Shown here one piece after another: positions 1-14,300 of a stretch of 64,000 nt of DNA (position 1 is the stretch's first letter; each line of letters begins with the position of its first letter). The stretch is from Micromussa lordhowensis (Eukaryota; Cnidaria; Anthozoa; Scleractinia; Lobophylliidae): NCBI GenBank assembly GCA_964020085.1, contig OZ026603.1:180001-244000 (forward strand), given 5' to 3'. The position numbers and the translations under genes were made by a program. The notes under the pieces are model-generated. The model made no database searches. It was given only the letters and a program-made list of their open reading frames with translations, and was not told the origin of the DNA.

Positions 1-1822
1 GATCCCGACTGACAGCCAATGAGCAAATGTTATTTATCTAGTGATATTGTTGTTCAAAGCGGATAGTCTTCTGTTGAAAACAGACTCACCCCTCCCCCCT
101 CCCTTGATTGAAGTAATCTGCACAACCGAAATTGAGTGAAGCGTTAGCTCTGGTATTGGAAGAAACGCTTCTGGAAAAGTTTCCGCGAAGAGAACTTTTG
201 GGCTATTTTTATTTTGTACCAAAAATATAAAAAGATGTTCCAACCATTCCTGACTTACTTCTGACATAATCAGATTGATTCTTTTAACCTCATCGCGCTC
301 CTGCTTTCCTAGTGCCTCTCGTGACGAACCTATTCATGACCTGCAGTGGACGAAAGGACAGGCGGTAATTACTTCCTGTCATAACTGACCAACTGCAAGA
401 AATGGAATGAAGTCAGTCAGGCCAGGTTAAATATGAACGTTCAATCCCAAATTGGAATATTCTCCTTTTAATTAATATAGTCAAATTATAATCATTTGTC
501 CTAATTAGGTATGAATAGTTGGTAGTACACAAAGTCTGCTTGGCATATTTTAGATATGAGATCAGAAGTTCACTCTCTTCAATATACATGTATATATATC
601 AACGAGGTTAATGATGAGATATCAATCTGGAGAAGAGATACCTAAAATAGTTCTGATAAACGTTTCCTGAGTAAAAGGAAGCCTTCAGTGATGTCCAAGA
701 GATAAACTATTTAAGGAACTCTCAAGTAATGTGCACCTAATTTAGGTGTTTTTCCACGATAATAAATCCGGCCTCCCCCAACACAAATTAAATTGTGTCT
801 CTTACTGAATATCTCATTTTCATTTGAAAACTGCCATTTGTTACAAAAGCAGGTTTTTTTTGTCGGTAATTCGACATAAATTGAATTTTTTTTAGGACTC
901 AGGTTTTAATCCGGTTAAAGTAACACCACAACTCTAGCATTGCGAGGATAACCGTACAACTGACATTTTATATCAAGAGGGTTATCTGGCATTCCAACCA
1001 ACAAAATGACTTTTCATGGGGTTTTAATTTGCGATGAACACGAAACTTGAAATCGAGCACGCGACAGCCGTCTTATAACACAGCGTGAAGGAGAGAGTCA
1101 AGACGTAAGTACCTAATAAATAATGTGACTATGTATTGTACTAAGCTGAGTATGATTTTCTCAATCACTTGCCATGTACGTGTACGTTTTTGCGTAAGTT
1201 CAGATTTGCTCATTTTGCAAGCTGGGTCGGTGTACATGTTTATCGTTTAACCCTCAGCCGGTATAGAGGCACTTACGTAACGTGCTGGCACGCTAATCTA
1301 CACTTACCTTTTCAGCAACTGATATCAATGGTTTTGATTTAGTTTGTTTCTAATGCCTTAGAGAGTTCAGTTATTCGTTAGAGGGTTGCCTTGTCTGCTC
1401 ATTTTCTTTTGGTTTTCGTTAAACTAAAGAAAAGTCAAATGAAGCACTCCAGCAAAAATTACAGAACAGTCTTGGAAAGGTAACCAAGCCTCTGTCACAT
1501 GTTTTAGCGGCCACACAAACATGAGGAGCATTGAGCACTACACGACACTTTAAAACACTGTGTATAGCTCTGCGTTCTCACAGTACTCGATGTTGAGTGA
1601 CACCATTTGGAAGCCCCGAGCTGTGCTTACTCAATAACAGCTATATTTGACGATATTTTCAAATCCATCATCCAATGTAAACTCGCTGATTCATAAACAT
1701 TTCTGCTAATATCAAGATCGGATTATGAAACAAGTCAGCTAGAAATATTCTTCAAATACGTCATTTTCAGTATCGCGCCATACAGCCACTATTGAGACAG
1801 TCCTGGGTACTTAAACAGCGGT
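1..1822. other. Upstream flank, nothing recognised
   Basis: No open frame here has a family signature, splice context or codon pattern that I would call a gene, and I saw no terminal repeats. The sequence is AT-rich single-copy-looking DNA upstream of the putative promoter of the EGF-repeat gene. Confidence 0.4.
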
Positions 1823-1973
1823 GATTGGTTGTTGACGTTATCTTATAAATATAAGCAGACCAGTGGTTTTATATCAGGTCCATAAAAAGATGCATAGGCA
1901 TTGTTATCTACTTATTGCCTTGGACAGGACTGAGGTTATCGACAAGAGAACACAAAGAATACACTATACGCAG
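1823..1973 (+). promoter_or_regulatory. Putative promoter and 5' UTR exon of the EGF-repeat gene
   Basis: A CCAAT-type box (GATTGG, about 1823-1828) lies some 16 bp before a TATA-like TATAAATA at 1844-1851. A consensus splice donor (CAG|GTAGG) follows at 1973/1974. This spacing suggests transcription starting near 1875-1880 and a short non-coding first exon ending at 1973. A plausible acceptor with a T-rich tract ends at 5208 (exon from 5209), which would join this leader to the coding exon that starts at 5367. This is inference from motif spacing; no transcript evidence is available. Confidence 0.33.
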
Positions 1974-4900
1974 GTAGGAACATGAATTAGATGTCGGACA
2001 AAGCGCCTAAACACATTATAATCAGTTTGAAGCTTTGTGTTTTTTTAAGATTTGTTGTTATTAGTGAAAATTGCAGCGAGTATTAGTCAGCTGGGTCCGC
2101 TGACTTCATCGCTACAGCAACAACGCTACTGAGGTGTTCAATTTTTAATAACCAAGAGTAATTCGTCCAAACGTTAAACTCCAACTACATGGTAGAACAG
2201 TCACCTCGATCAACAGAAATATGTGTAACAACTTTAGGAGCTTAAATAACTGAGCTGGATAACTTATATACGTTCCCAGGTAAAACGGAAATCGCTTTTA
2301 AATTGTTATGATAAAAGATTCCTTACATAGTTGAATAGCTCTACCGACAACAGCACGCAGTGAAACATTTTCATCATGGGCCTCTATTCCTTCCAAGTCT
2401 CCGATCCACATTGAAATTCTCCATACAAAATCAACGCATTGTGATGGACTTTGAAAATCATTACGAGGAAAAAATTCGTCAAGCCAAATAAATATTGGTC
2501 AGTCTGTCAGGGAAAAAAAACATTTGAACTCTAGCGCTTAACTGACAAGTAAGACGAAATTTTGATAAAATCAGTTCTTACTTTTTTGAGATCGTTGAAG
2601 ATAAAGAACTGCTCAGGTAAAGAAGTGTTTTCACTATAATCACCAAAAATTCACTAAAATTTGCTTGTTTACTAATAAATGTAGATGTAGATGTAGAATC
2701 CCAAACGGGCGTAAAACTCACGCAAAAATCAGTAACAGTGGGTTAAGTGGCAAGTGACCTGTTCCTCGGATTGGAACGCTTCCTAACTGGCAAACTCTAG
2801 GTATTTCCAAGCTGCCTCGCATTTTTTTGTGGTAGAGCGTAGCAATTTGTTTCACCTTGATCGAATCAAATGCTACGAATTCTTGGGGTATATACGTAAG
2901 CCAAGGATAAAGAAAAATTAAAAACAGCCTGAATCAGCTAAAACCAGCAAGTTCTAACAATAATAGAAGTGACAAGAGTATAACTCTGATCGAACAAAGA
3001 CAAGTACGTTAATACAACAAATTCTACCGTCACTTTGTGTGCTTAAATATTTTTTTAGATTCCTTCAATTAAAGTTGCAATGTTCAGCATTAGAACGATA
3101 AAATCTGACTTCCGGGCGCTATGAGAACCCATGACCTTTAGTAAAATTTGGTGAATAAGTGAAAAAGAAGGAATGTTCTTCAGTCTGTCACACGCTGTTG
3201 CGCAAGTTCTGAATTCACAGTTGTTTTACATCGCTTATCGCCTGAACAGCATGAAATAGCGATGAATTATATCAATAACCTCTGGTCTCGTATCAAATAT
3301 ATTCCACCTTGCCCACCCACAAAACTAATCAAAACCACATCGGCATTTCTAATGGAAATTTTCTCTGATTAGAACGCCGCTGAATGACTTGTTTCTCGCA
3401 CAGGAACAATTCGCGCGACAAGCCGTCAAAATCAGGATAGAAGACATACAGTCGCAAGGGCTATGGAAAGCCGCGGCTACTTTTTTCTCGCTGTCTCTGA
3501 CACAAGCGAAGTATACATACCGATTAGTAACAAAATAGTGGTCGGTGGGAAGGTTTCTCAGTTCGGAGGCAAGAAGGAAGTGAAAACCAAATAGAGGACA
3601 TTGTCACTGAACCCATTTCTCCTTCACGACCTGACCTGTGTGAATTAGTTCTTTACCCTTGTTTATTGTTTACTTGCGGGGGAAGGGATTCAAAAGACCA
3701 CACCTAGCGAAGAAGGTTATATCTAAGGATTTTCTTACAGTAAAGTCAAACATCGTTTCCAGGATGCCGAGCCTAAATTTCGTTAACTGCTCATAAGTGA
3801 CCAAACTATATCCTCTCGGGTATCCTGTACGTCGTAGGACAGTTTCTCAAGAGTCGATTAAGTAAGGCTAATCTACTGATTAGGCCACATATTCATTCCT
3901 TCACGGACTAAAGAAACATTCTCAAGGCTAAAACGTGTTTTTCTTGGGGCTGAAAATGTTTTCCCAGTCTGTAACTGTAATTTAACTCCTCTTCAACGCG
4001 TGGGAAACGATTACAGCCTCCTTACACCTTTCCAGTCTCTTTTCGTGCAGCTGGGAAAAATCAAAACACAGAACACAACTCCGTTTTGCGGTGAAAACCA
4101 GGAACACAAGGTATAGGGTCTCGATCGAGAAATGGTGTCATAACTAGGCCGCATGGGGATAGAATAATTGTTTTCTTTTTCATCAGGGTCATGAATCACG
4201 GTAACCTCTTGAACAGCCTGCGTTTAAAATGTAGTTCCCTGCGAGTCTGCACGGCGCCTTACGCCTTAAACTGTTTAGCTCAGTTTGCGTGCGTTGTAAG
4301 ACAATAATTAGCGATGTAAAAGTTATATAAGAAGGTGATTGATTATCAGAGGTCGTGCAACTTGTGAGAAATCAAAGGTTTTCCGACTTCCTGTGAATGA
4401 TACTTTTAGCAATGACAGATGCCATTTCCTCTAAATTGGTCAATAGCGAGCCTTCCGCTTTTCCATATAAGTGGTGTGTCCCAACTCAAATTTATTAAGA
4501 CTTAGAAGTAAATGCTCGAGTCAGTCAATCGCACACGTTCAGAGTTTCCGACGTAATACGCGCGCGTGCCAAGTACTAACTGAAAATAGGAGCAGTGATA
4601 TCAACGATAACCTTCGCTCTTTCAAGAACGTTTATTTCGATTCGTTTGATTTGCCTACTGACAGACTGCAGACGTCTTCACTACTAAGGCAAGGCCGATA
4701 TTTAATCTATTTACAAGCAAAACTTTAATTGAAATGGTTTACTTACTTCCCATGCCGTTAGATAATAACTGATGTACATAATCTTAGATATGCTGTTTTG
4801 TATAGACATCGTATTGAATCGCGTGTCTGCGTAATCTTTGTTTTAAATTCTTGTTGTTTTGGCTCCAGTTCATATGACTTTTGTTTTTTCAAACCATGAA

Positions 4901-5208
4901 TGGCAGTTTTGGTAAACATGTAATGTAAATCCGCTACCTATTAGACGCGAGATATCTTGGACACCTTCGCGGTTAGGTTTGAAAACCAAAGGTTCCTTTA
5001 ACCCTGATCATTCACTCTGCGGAGAACCTTTCAATAGTGTTTTAGTGATACAACCACTATCCTGTCATGTTACATGGATAATCTGGAAGAAATTTTCTCT
5101 GCTTGTCTTCAATTGATAATTTGAATCACAGCAGGGTAGAGAAATTTGAGAAGTTCATATTCCCCCAGGGAAGTCGACTGCGTCTCACTTGGTATTTTTT
5201 CAACGTAG
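1974..5208. other. Probable 5' UTR intron, otherwise empty
   Basis: If the leader exon is correct, this is the first intron of the EGF-repeat gene. I recognised no protein, RNA gene or transposon. A trivial GTAGAT microrepeat occurs near 2681-2697. Confidence 0.35.
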
Positions 5209-5366
5209 GTTAAGCCACTGAAAATTCCTTGAACTGCTAGTCGATCTCAGTGCCGAGGTTTGCAGTATTATACCAAGTACCGGAGATTTGCAAGAAAGAA
5301 CGTGATCAAGCCATCAATTCGTAGGAGTAAAAAAAAAAACATTTCAAGTGTGATAGCTAAATAATC

Positions 5367-8300
5367 ATGGTTCCGCAAGTGAAGTTCTCACTCTTGTGCG
5401 CGGTTTGTATGATGTACGCTCTAAAGCCGTGTGAAGCCAGATCTAAGAGGGCACGGCCCGTGATCCGCAAATCCTTGCTGATTGTCGATGAAGAAGGAAT
5501 CGAGGTGATCAAATACGCGTCCGAATTGACCAAGAATGCCATAACGAAGTCGCTGAAACCAATATTTATGGACGACCACCATTTCATCAAGCGAGTTGCA
5601 ATGGTTGAAAATTCGCTTAACAGAACCTCCAAAGAAGGCGGCCTCTGGAACGTCGACGAATGTGCTTTCAAAGCTACGCTCAACAAACGAAAGGAAAACC
5701 AAAAGTTAGCAGCGTTACACAAGACGGTACGACGCACGTTTGGTGTCACTTGGTCCAAGATAAAATACAGCGATTTAAGGCGACCCTTGTACTCCGTGTT
5801 GGCCGCTAGGATTATCCTGGAAATGACTGAACGCTCCATTCCCCGTGGTTTGAGAAACCAGGCAAAACTTTGGTTAGAGACATACCATGACTGTGCAGAA
5901 ACACTCGGCAAACCACAAGCATGGGAAGAGATGAAAAACAAATTTATCAGAGGTGCGTGTTTTTATTTTGTCCCATTTATTGTACAAATACAAATGAAAG
6001 GTAGAGATACATGTAGAGATGCATGTTAAGAACATTTACCAGTCAGCTTAGCTCTGGAATTAAGCTTAAAACAGAGGAATGTCTTGTGTTTTAACCGGAA
6101 ACTCAGTCTGAGTAGGTTCCGGTGCGCGTCGTATTTTCTCGCAAGAAACTACACAGTGAAGGAATCTCACCGCAAATGGAAAGGTCAGAGAGGTATCCAC
6201 AAGCTATTTTTACATTCTTGTTCCGCGTTATCTCACGTTAACTATGATTTCAAAGGTTTATCTTCAAGTTAATTATGTTCCGCGCGTGTGACTGACTGAC
6301 TAAAATTGACTTGCAGATGTTGCGCTAGGGTTGAATAGCAAAAAATAACATGATTTGGAAAGATTTGTTGCTTGAGCGTCTCTGCTATGCTATTTTTGAA
6401 GTTCATGAGTGTTTTGAAGAGGTTTACTGATATACTTTGATAAAAGCTCTCTTGTATAGAGCCAATGAGAATGAAGCAGACGAACAGCGACGTTTTGAAA
6501 GCGAGTTCGCGCGTAACTCCCGCGGTCACGCGGATTCTGTAAACAAACAAGTAGCGGCTAATGGTCGAATATAAATCTCAAATTTCTCAAGTAAAGTGCT
6601 GTCATTAGGGAATGGAATTGGTAACAGCTGAAAACTGGAGCTTCGTTCTTCTCAGTAAAGTAACTGTTACTCTTTGGACGTGTTTCTTATAATGTCCTAG
6701 TTTTGGCAAACCGCAGTTTCTGCTACTTTTCTCAAAAATATCACTGTTCCAGTTTATGATAGGATAAGCCAAAAAATGCGGTTTCCCCTGTTTACTTAAA
6801 AAACGTGACCCCGATAAACTTCTATGAAGCTGTTTCTCTTTTTTCCGAGATACATGGTTCGCTGTTGTCGGAATTTGTTGCGGAGTGTCAGCAGCTTAGC
6901 TCTTGTTTGTTCAAATTTACTGGTTGAACAGTTGCGTTTAATGTGGCCGCGAAACTCACATAAGGCCTGGCAACGATTTACTATTGATAAGGAAGCGAAA
7001 GAAATTTCTGTTCCAACGTTTATCGGCATTTCAACTGCGCTTTGAGCTGCAGAAGCAACTCAAAAAAGCTCGATAAAGCGAAAAGATGCTCATTTAAAGA
7101 GCTTCTAATCAATACGAGATACGATTTTTTTCATATTTAGAGGGTAAAAAGTTCCTAAATCAGTCATTTATATACTACCCCTTGGTATTTTAATTCTGTT
7201 TTATTTCAGGTGCATTTTTCTTTTCATCTCTGTGTCAGTTGTTTTCATCACTTCTGATTTGTTTAGTTTGCCTCATAGAGAAACATTCTTTCCAGTCTGG
7301 TCTCGATAGAAGACAAATAAATCAGTCTGATGATCTCGAAATCAAAATTCCCTCTGCTAAATGATGAGAATAACACGTTTCCTTACAATGTTATTTAATT
7401 GGTTGGGGATTCTCCGGGACAAAAGTCACTAACAACTAAGAAAATCGAAAAAAATTTGTTTTTAAAACCCTTTCATTCTTCCGGCCCCTTTGTTCTGTTA
7501 TCAAAATTGTATTTGTTCATATCGTTTTTAAGCCCATTGGAATCGTTCGAGATAAACAACATTTAAAGGAGATGAATAAACAAGATTTGTTGAAAATCTC
7601 AAATGTAAACAATTCCCAGGAGTCTGATCACCCTCTAGGTAGCACGTTTGCACGTTGGGTTTGCGTAACGCGCTTCGAGATTTGCCGAAGTTGACAAAAA
7701 AATTGTTTTACCTCAAGGCAGAATTATTATTCCTTGTACATGCCTCCCCATCAATTTATCTAGCCCATCCTTATAAATAACTGTTAAATAGTTAACAATT
7801 GTGTTTTTTTTTTCTCACGCATTAGGCCTCTGCCCTCCGTAACATTATTGCCAACGAGCCAGCCGAGCGAAGACGCTCGGCTGGCGAGGCGGCAGAGAAT
7901 AGTGCCGCGCGAAGAATGGCGTATGCGAAAAAATTCTCGATCGAGCTCTGAAAAGTGTAACTGTAAGGTGTAAGATGTAACAATGGCTCAGTTTGAGCCA
8001 ATTGCAATTCGAGCTATTGTAGTTTTTAGCCAATCAGGAGGCGCGTTACATCTAGACTTGTCTCGTGGAATATCATTGTTTTCTTTGCTGTTGTGTTTAT
8101 CCAACTGTGAACAATTTCATAGTCTCAGCAGAGAATAGTGCCGCGCGAAGAATGGCGTATGCGAAAAAATTCTCGATCGAGCTCTGAAAAGTGTAACTGT
8201 AAAGTGTAAGATGTAACAATGGCTCAGTTTGAGCCAATTACAAGGACGGAACTATTCGAGCTATTGTAGTTTTTAGCCAATCAGGAGGCGCGTTACATCT

Positions 8301-11300
8301 AGACTTGTCTCGTGGAATATCATTGTTTTCTTTCCTGTTGTGTTTATCCAACTGTGAACAATTTCATAGTCTCAGAACATATCGAACCAGCGTGTTTCCT
8401 CTCTCACTTTATCGAAATGAAAGTTCAATTGGGGAGCGTACCCTTTACAAAACTCTTCTTCTAATTCGAATATTCAGGAAAACTGTTAGACAAGAGCAAA
8501 TCCAAGACACAAAATCGACACGAAACCGAACCAGCGTGTTCACCACAGAATTGAACGAGCGTGTTCATGAATCGAAACAGTGTATTCCTTCTCTGTTTAC
8601 CTATATCGAACTGGAAGTTCCATCGGGCAGCTTTTTTGGAAAGATTGTGTTCACCAGTCGAACCACTAGAGCAAATCCAGTGTTGAAATCTAGCATATCG
8701 AACTGAAGGTTGAGTCGGCAGTGTTTCCGAACAGAACTGCTGAACGAGCGTGTTTATCATATACAGTCGAATCCAGTGTTCAAAACAGAAATCGGATCTG
8801 TTTTGCCACAGAATTAAACGAGTCGTGTTCATCAATCAAACTAGCGTGTTCACTTTCAGTTTGACTTTGCCCATCATATTGAACTGAAAGTTCGACCGAG
8901 CAGCGATACATTCCAATACTCTTGATATTAAGGGATTGCGTGACGAACGTTACCTGCCGGTAAACGCGTTATAATTTTTCTCGGTAATGTTTGCAACAGA
9001 AGAGAACCAAAAATCCGTTATGCTGTATTAATAAACCCCTTATTATAGCACAAATTATTCGCTCGTTGGCACTCTATCGATAGGTATACCTAGTCATTAA
9101 TTCCATGCTCCCTAACCAAAAACTTTCATTCCTCAGTGCGAATTCACTGATGGACACCGCAGTATCGTATTCGTGATAAACTATATATACGTTTTCATTG
9201 ATTCTTATCAAGATAAGTTTAATTTTCTGTATTAAGGCTTAGTAGGTACAGCCTCAAATACGTGGTTCTAAATCTGTGTTGTGCAGGATCGGAATGGAAA
9301 GGATTTTAATTAGATCAACATGTCAAACGGTTGAGTCCCAATTGTCCTGAGCCGGGAAATATCTAATATAGCTAACAAACATTTGATCTCAATTTCATGG
9401 AACGATCACGCAATATGGAGCACACATTCAGTTAATAAATAGCTGCTATTTAAGACAAATCAGTACAAAGTACAGATAAGATTAAAATAACAAGGCTGTA
9501 CGTGAGTGCATTTTGAAAGAATTTGTCGCCACCGGTTCAGCTGATTGCGGTCACAAAAGCGAGAAACAGTGTTTATTCAAGGAAATCATTTTCACCATAA
9601 AGGAAAAAGCAGATCTCCGTCCGGACTTGCGTTCGTTCAACCACATCAGAATTGAAGTTTCGTGGTTTTTCATTAAACTGGCTACAAACGGCAATGGTGA
9701 TCCTGCGCTAAATCATTTTCACACATAGCCTCGCTATTTTGGGAGAATCAAAATGTTTCCTCAAGCAAAATGAGATTCATTTACAAGAAACGAAATCAAC
9801 AGTTTGCTTGGTGAATATGGTTGAAAGGGTTCAGAGTTTTCTACTTGTCTCGTCTTAAACTGAGAGAAAGGAAACAAAAGATAAGTTGAGATTAACGGAC
9901 CACCTTATGAGATGGACTTCACTTTACCTCTGCACGAAACAGATCAGCTGTTTAGTAACTTGAAAATAATCCATTTACCCATCAGTGGACAAACTGAAAA
10001 CGTTTTCATCAAAGGGTTTTTTATTATTTTCCTTGTAGGGCTTACGCCTGACTACAACACGTGGTGTACCTGCGCGTACACGTGAGAATACTGGCAATGT
10101 TCATAGAACAGAACCACAACGTTCTCAGTTGCATTTCTTGAGTATCAATGGTGTTACGAATAATGTTGTTGCATGGATCGTGATAACAAAGACACTCAGT
10201 GTTAACATTGAAGAACTGGTAAAGACGTTTTCAATCAACAGCTTCGCTTTCGAAAAAGCCCTTGTCAGTGGCGAAAGGTTTTGGAGAAATAACCTTCCGT
10301 CAATGTACTTGGCAGTTCACTTAGCGATCGAATACACATTTTTGTGGGTTTTAAATTGATACTTCCAAAATTATCAATCACGCAAGTATTTGGTTTTCCT
10401 GTTTTTCATAAATGTTTGGAACTTTCTAGTTTCCATAAGCCAACCGGGGCTTTGATTTCTACCAAATCAAATTTACAATCCTTGAAACCTTTTTAACTTT
10501 TCCGGGGACCAGGTCATCCTAGTTTCGATTTCTCCATCATTTGTCTTCTAATTACGAGATCGGTTGTTTTATATGCATTTAATGGCGAATTCCAGCCACA
10601 ACGTGTAGGTAGGCCTGATAGAAATCCAATTATTATTAATACGATCCCTTTGCTATTTTGGGCCAACCTCTGACTTCCCTTTTCAGGTGTTATTTTTTCA
10701 TCTTATCGTTTCAAATCATCTCTTAATGAGAATCCTTTTAACTGTGTGTGGCCTTGATGTTTTCCTGTATCAAGAATTCGGTATGACATTAAAAATACAG
10801 TACAGTTTTAAAATATTGTTTCCCTGTGCTGTTCAGTTTCTGCACGAAAACCGGCAACGAGATATGTTTTAAAAAATATTTAACATTGACACATATTGAA
10901 ACTTTGTTTATTTTTTCAAACCAAAAACAGGCATGTTGTTCTGCGGCTGTAAAAACATGGCGAACCTCAAAACTCATCTCAAAGTTATTTTCAGAAAAAA
11001 TCAACTTGAGGTTTTGCGCTGTTGTGTCTATTATTCCCAAATGCTTTTTTGTTTGCACGTACTGATACTCTACAAGAGTTCTTTATATTTTTTTCAAGAA
11101 GCAAACCGGGAGGCAAACAACATGGCATGGCGTGCGAAAGTGACCCATTAACGAAACAAAATCACGCACGCACTAGCAACTCGAAATAGTTTAGAAAAGG
11201 AACTTGAAAACATGCACAATGTGTGTCCGTTGCCACATAAGACGTAACGACGGATAATTGAATGTCTAATAAATATATCAGATCAATTGACGGTCGGCCA

Positions 11301-14300
11301 ATAGGTTTTTCCGGTGCTCTGAATGCACCGAGCGCGCACACTTCAACAGCTTGTCTATCAGTGAAGACGGCTCCTGATTGTAGAGTGGCGGAATCGCGCG
11401 ATTTCAGACGGCTACAAAACTGACAACTAATCGGTCCTGTTTGTTACGTCTTGCAGTCACTTGCAGCGTTTTTCGCTTCTTGTTCTATGATTCATGATGC
11501 CCAGTAAAGAACAATAAACAGTGCTCGTAATTTAAATAAGAAACTCACAGTTGCGCAAAAGTTTGACTAAGGCTTATCTACTCAGTTCATAGCTTGTGTA
11601 AAAGTAGTCTTAACCTCCACTAAGCACTGAAACAACAAACGTATGATATCCACTCCAGGAATACTGTGTCGTTATTGGAAAGAAAGACCGGCGCTTCCAT
11701 CATTTTACATGGAACTAAACTCTTTCCTGTGTTGATAGATAGATACATTTTTCATAGCTATACCAGTGTGTGTTTTTATATGTAGTCCTTTGTCCTATAA
11801 AAGTTCCCTTGTCTACTTTTGAAGAAGTACAAAAACAAAAGAGGATTAAGTTTTTATGGTTAATCCGATAAACTAAATCTTCGCAGCGTCCGTCCACGCG
11901 TTTCCATAGCTCTGAAACACTACGTGTGCTGGTATTCTGTCGACAGGCGCTTTTGGGGTGGATGCGGATGTGCGTGTGTTCAGCGCATCTGGAGCAGGAC
12001 AAACATCAGAATGATGAATGCTTGTTCTATCTCGCGTGCTTTGCATGCAAAAAGAAGACATTGCTTGCGGCGGTAATGAACACTACGAATGTTGAGCGAA
12101 CGAAAACAGGCAATCATCTGAGAACACTAAAAAATGTCAGTTGTATAACTTTGTTATATATATAACCTTGGAAATCGATCGCGGAACCTTAGCAAAGCCG
12201 GGTTGGCACTTCTGAAGTTTAATTAGATTTCGAATTACGTTTCAGGGGTCTGAATGACGTACTGGGCATGTAAGATACAAAGCGATATCCAAACAGCAGA
12301 GGGACTCTAAACCAGCTAAACAAATGACTTAACCGATAGATGAATAGGCCGGTATTAAAACTCGATGCCACTTTGATTGTTTGTTTATTTCTAAGTAGAG
12401 TTGTTAGTCTATTATGTCCGTCAACGCGAATAACCTTAAAACTGTCTTTCACTCTGAATATTAAGGAAATGCGATGTTTTGTTCTAATTCTTTAATGACT
12501 TGGTTGTTGATTTCTTTGCCTGTCGGCTGTCGCGTTGGTCTTGAGGTCACTAACAACGTTCAAACGGCTTAAAAACCTAGTGAATAAAATATGTTCGCAT
12601 GTAGTCAGATTTTATTTGTTTTGATAAAAGTTCACACCTCTGGTTTCTCAAAAGAGAAAGTTCAAAACCGCATGTAAGGGAATAAATCTCGACATCATTT
12701 GCTCCTCATTTTATCTTGCCAAAATGAAAACCACAAAACTAACCAGTTACCGTGCAGTTTTAAGAAGAAGACACACTGATCTCAGAGGGTGCTCTCTTCC
12801 TCTTTATTTCTTTACTTTTCAAAACCGCTCTTCCGTCTACCTTTGAGAATCACTGCATGTTTTACGTTTTAAGGAATTTTTTACAGTTTTCTGGCAGAGC
12901 TTGATTCCTTGGTTAATTTCTTGTCATTTTTCTTTCTTTTTCGCAGCCGTGAAAAATTCTTGCGACAGCGAGTTTTTAAAATGTGAACACGAGTGTTATA
13001 AGCCAATCAAGGGCAGAGCTGAATGCAGGTGTAAAGAGGGATACACTTTGCTAGGTGATGGGGAATCTTGTGCGGGTAAGACATTACTATCAATGGCACA
13101 TCCTGCCGAGGTATTTTAGTTATTTACTCTTCACGCCTGGGAGGCGCGGTGGCCTAATGGTTAGTGCGCTCGTCTCCGGATCGAGCGATCCGGGATCGAG
13201 CCCTGGTCGGGGAGATTACTCTCTGTTCCTGGGCAAGACACTTTACTCTCACAGTGCCTCTCTTCACCCAGGGGTATAAATGGATACCGCAGAACTTAAT
13301 GCTGGGGGTAACCTTGTGATGGACTAGCATCCCATCCAGCGCAGGGGGGAGTAGAAATATTCCTAGTCGCTTCATGCCACAGAAACCGGGATAAGCTCCG
13401 GCCTGATGGGCCACTTGGCTCGTATGCAGACTTTACCTTTCTTTACTCTTCATGCCTTGTAGAATTTGGTTGGAACAGTAAGCAAAAAATTATCTGTTCT
13501 GAAATTCCACGTAGCTAGATGGAAGGTGTTTCTTTCCTTTGTATATTTTCATTTTCGTATTACGGTATATACGGCTAGCACGTAACCTCAGTCATTCACA
13601 ATTTCGAAACGTCTTCCTTTGGTATTATTGACAGAAGGGTTTCAGATGAATGTATCATAACAATGTGTTTTCTCTCAGCCGGAGCATCTCGATCTCCCAG
13701 TGGTACCAAGGCTCCATCTCCAGAGCTGGAAAGTGACAATGGGTGTGGTACTGGGCTCAAGTGTGATCACAAGTGTATATCATATGATGGCGTTTCTCAG
13801 TGCGTGTGTCGTGATGGTTATCAGCTACACTTGAATGGCTACAGTTGTGTTGGTAAGCCTTAATAGAACGTTATAGCTGAGCAGCCGTGTTGTCGAACTA
13901 CGAAACTCTTCAAAACGGGGATTAAAAGATAACTTTCAACCTCAGTTCGCTTCTTGCTTAGAACCAACCACTACAGGTTCATATCCAATACCAGTCCATA
14001 TAAACTGCTAAACTTTCAGCGGCCCCAAATAAATGAAAATTCATGACTCATCATGGATGTAAACATTCTATATAGAATCGCATCGTAAAGCCGGCATAAC
14101 AAACAGTTCCACATGAAAGTACTTCTCAACAGCGTTCATTTGGCTGGTTACACGCAGTGAGGCCTAAAAATCTTCCGTCTGCTGCCATTAACAGATTGAG
14201 GGTTTTACTCTGTATGTGGAAGAGTTAGAGTTGCCATAATCTGAGGGATTGTTTTTGTTCATGAATGGATCTTTACGGACGACCAATGACATGAACTAAT

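Noticed and set aside
5357..5941. Antisense 194-codon open frame
   Set aside because: It mirrors the first coding exon of the EGF gene on the opposite strand and has no independent family signature.
8305..8706. 133-codon frame, repeated at 50831-51196
   Set aside because: It lies entirely in the Helitron-like repeat. The protein is low in structure and the frame is interrupted differently in the two copies.
13145..13215. Possible tRNA gene
   Set aside because: A and B boxes are present but acceptor and anticodon stems do not pair, and the sequence continues as a SINE with its own target duplication.
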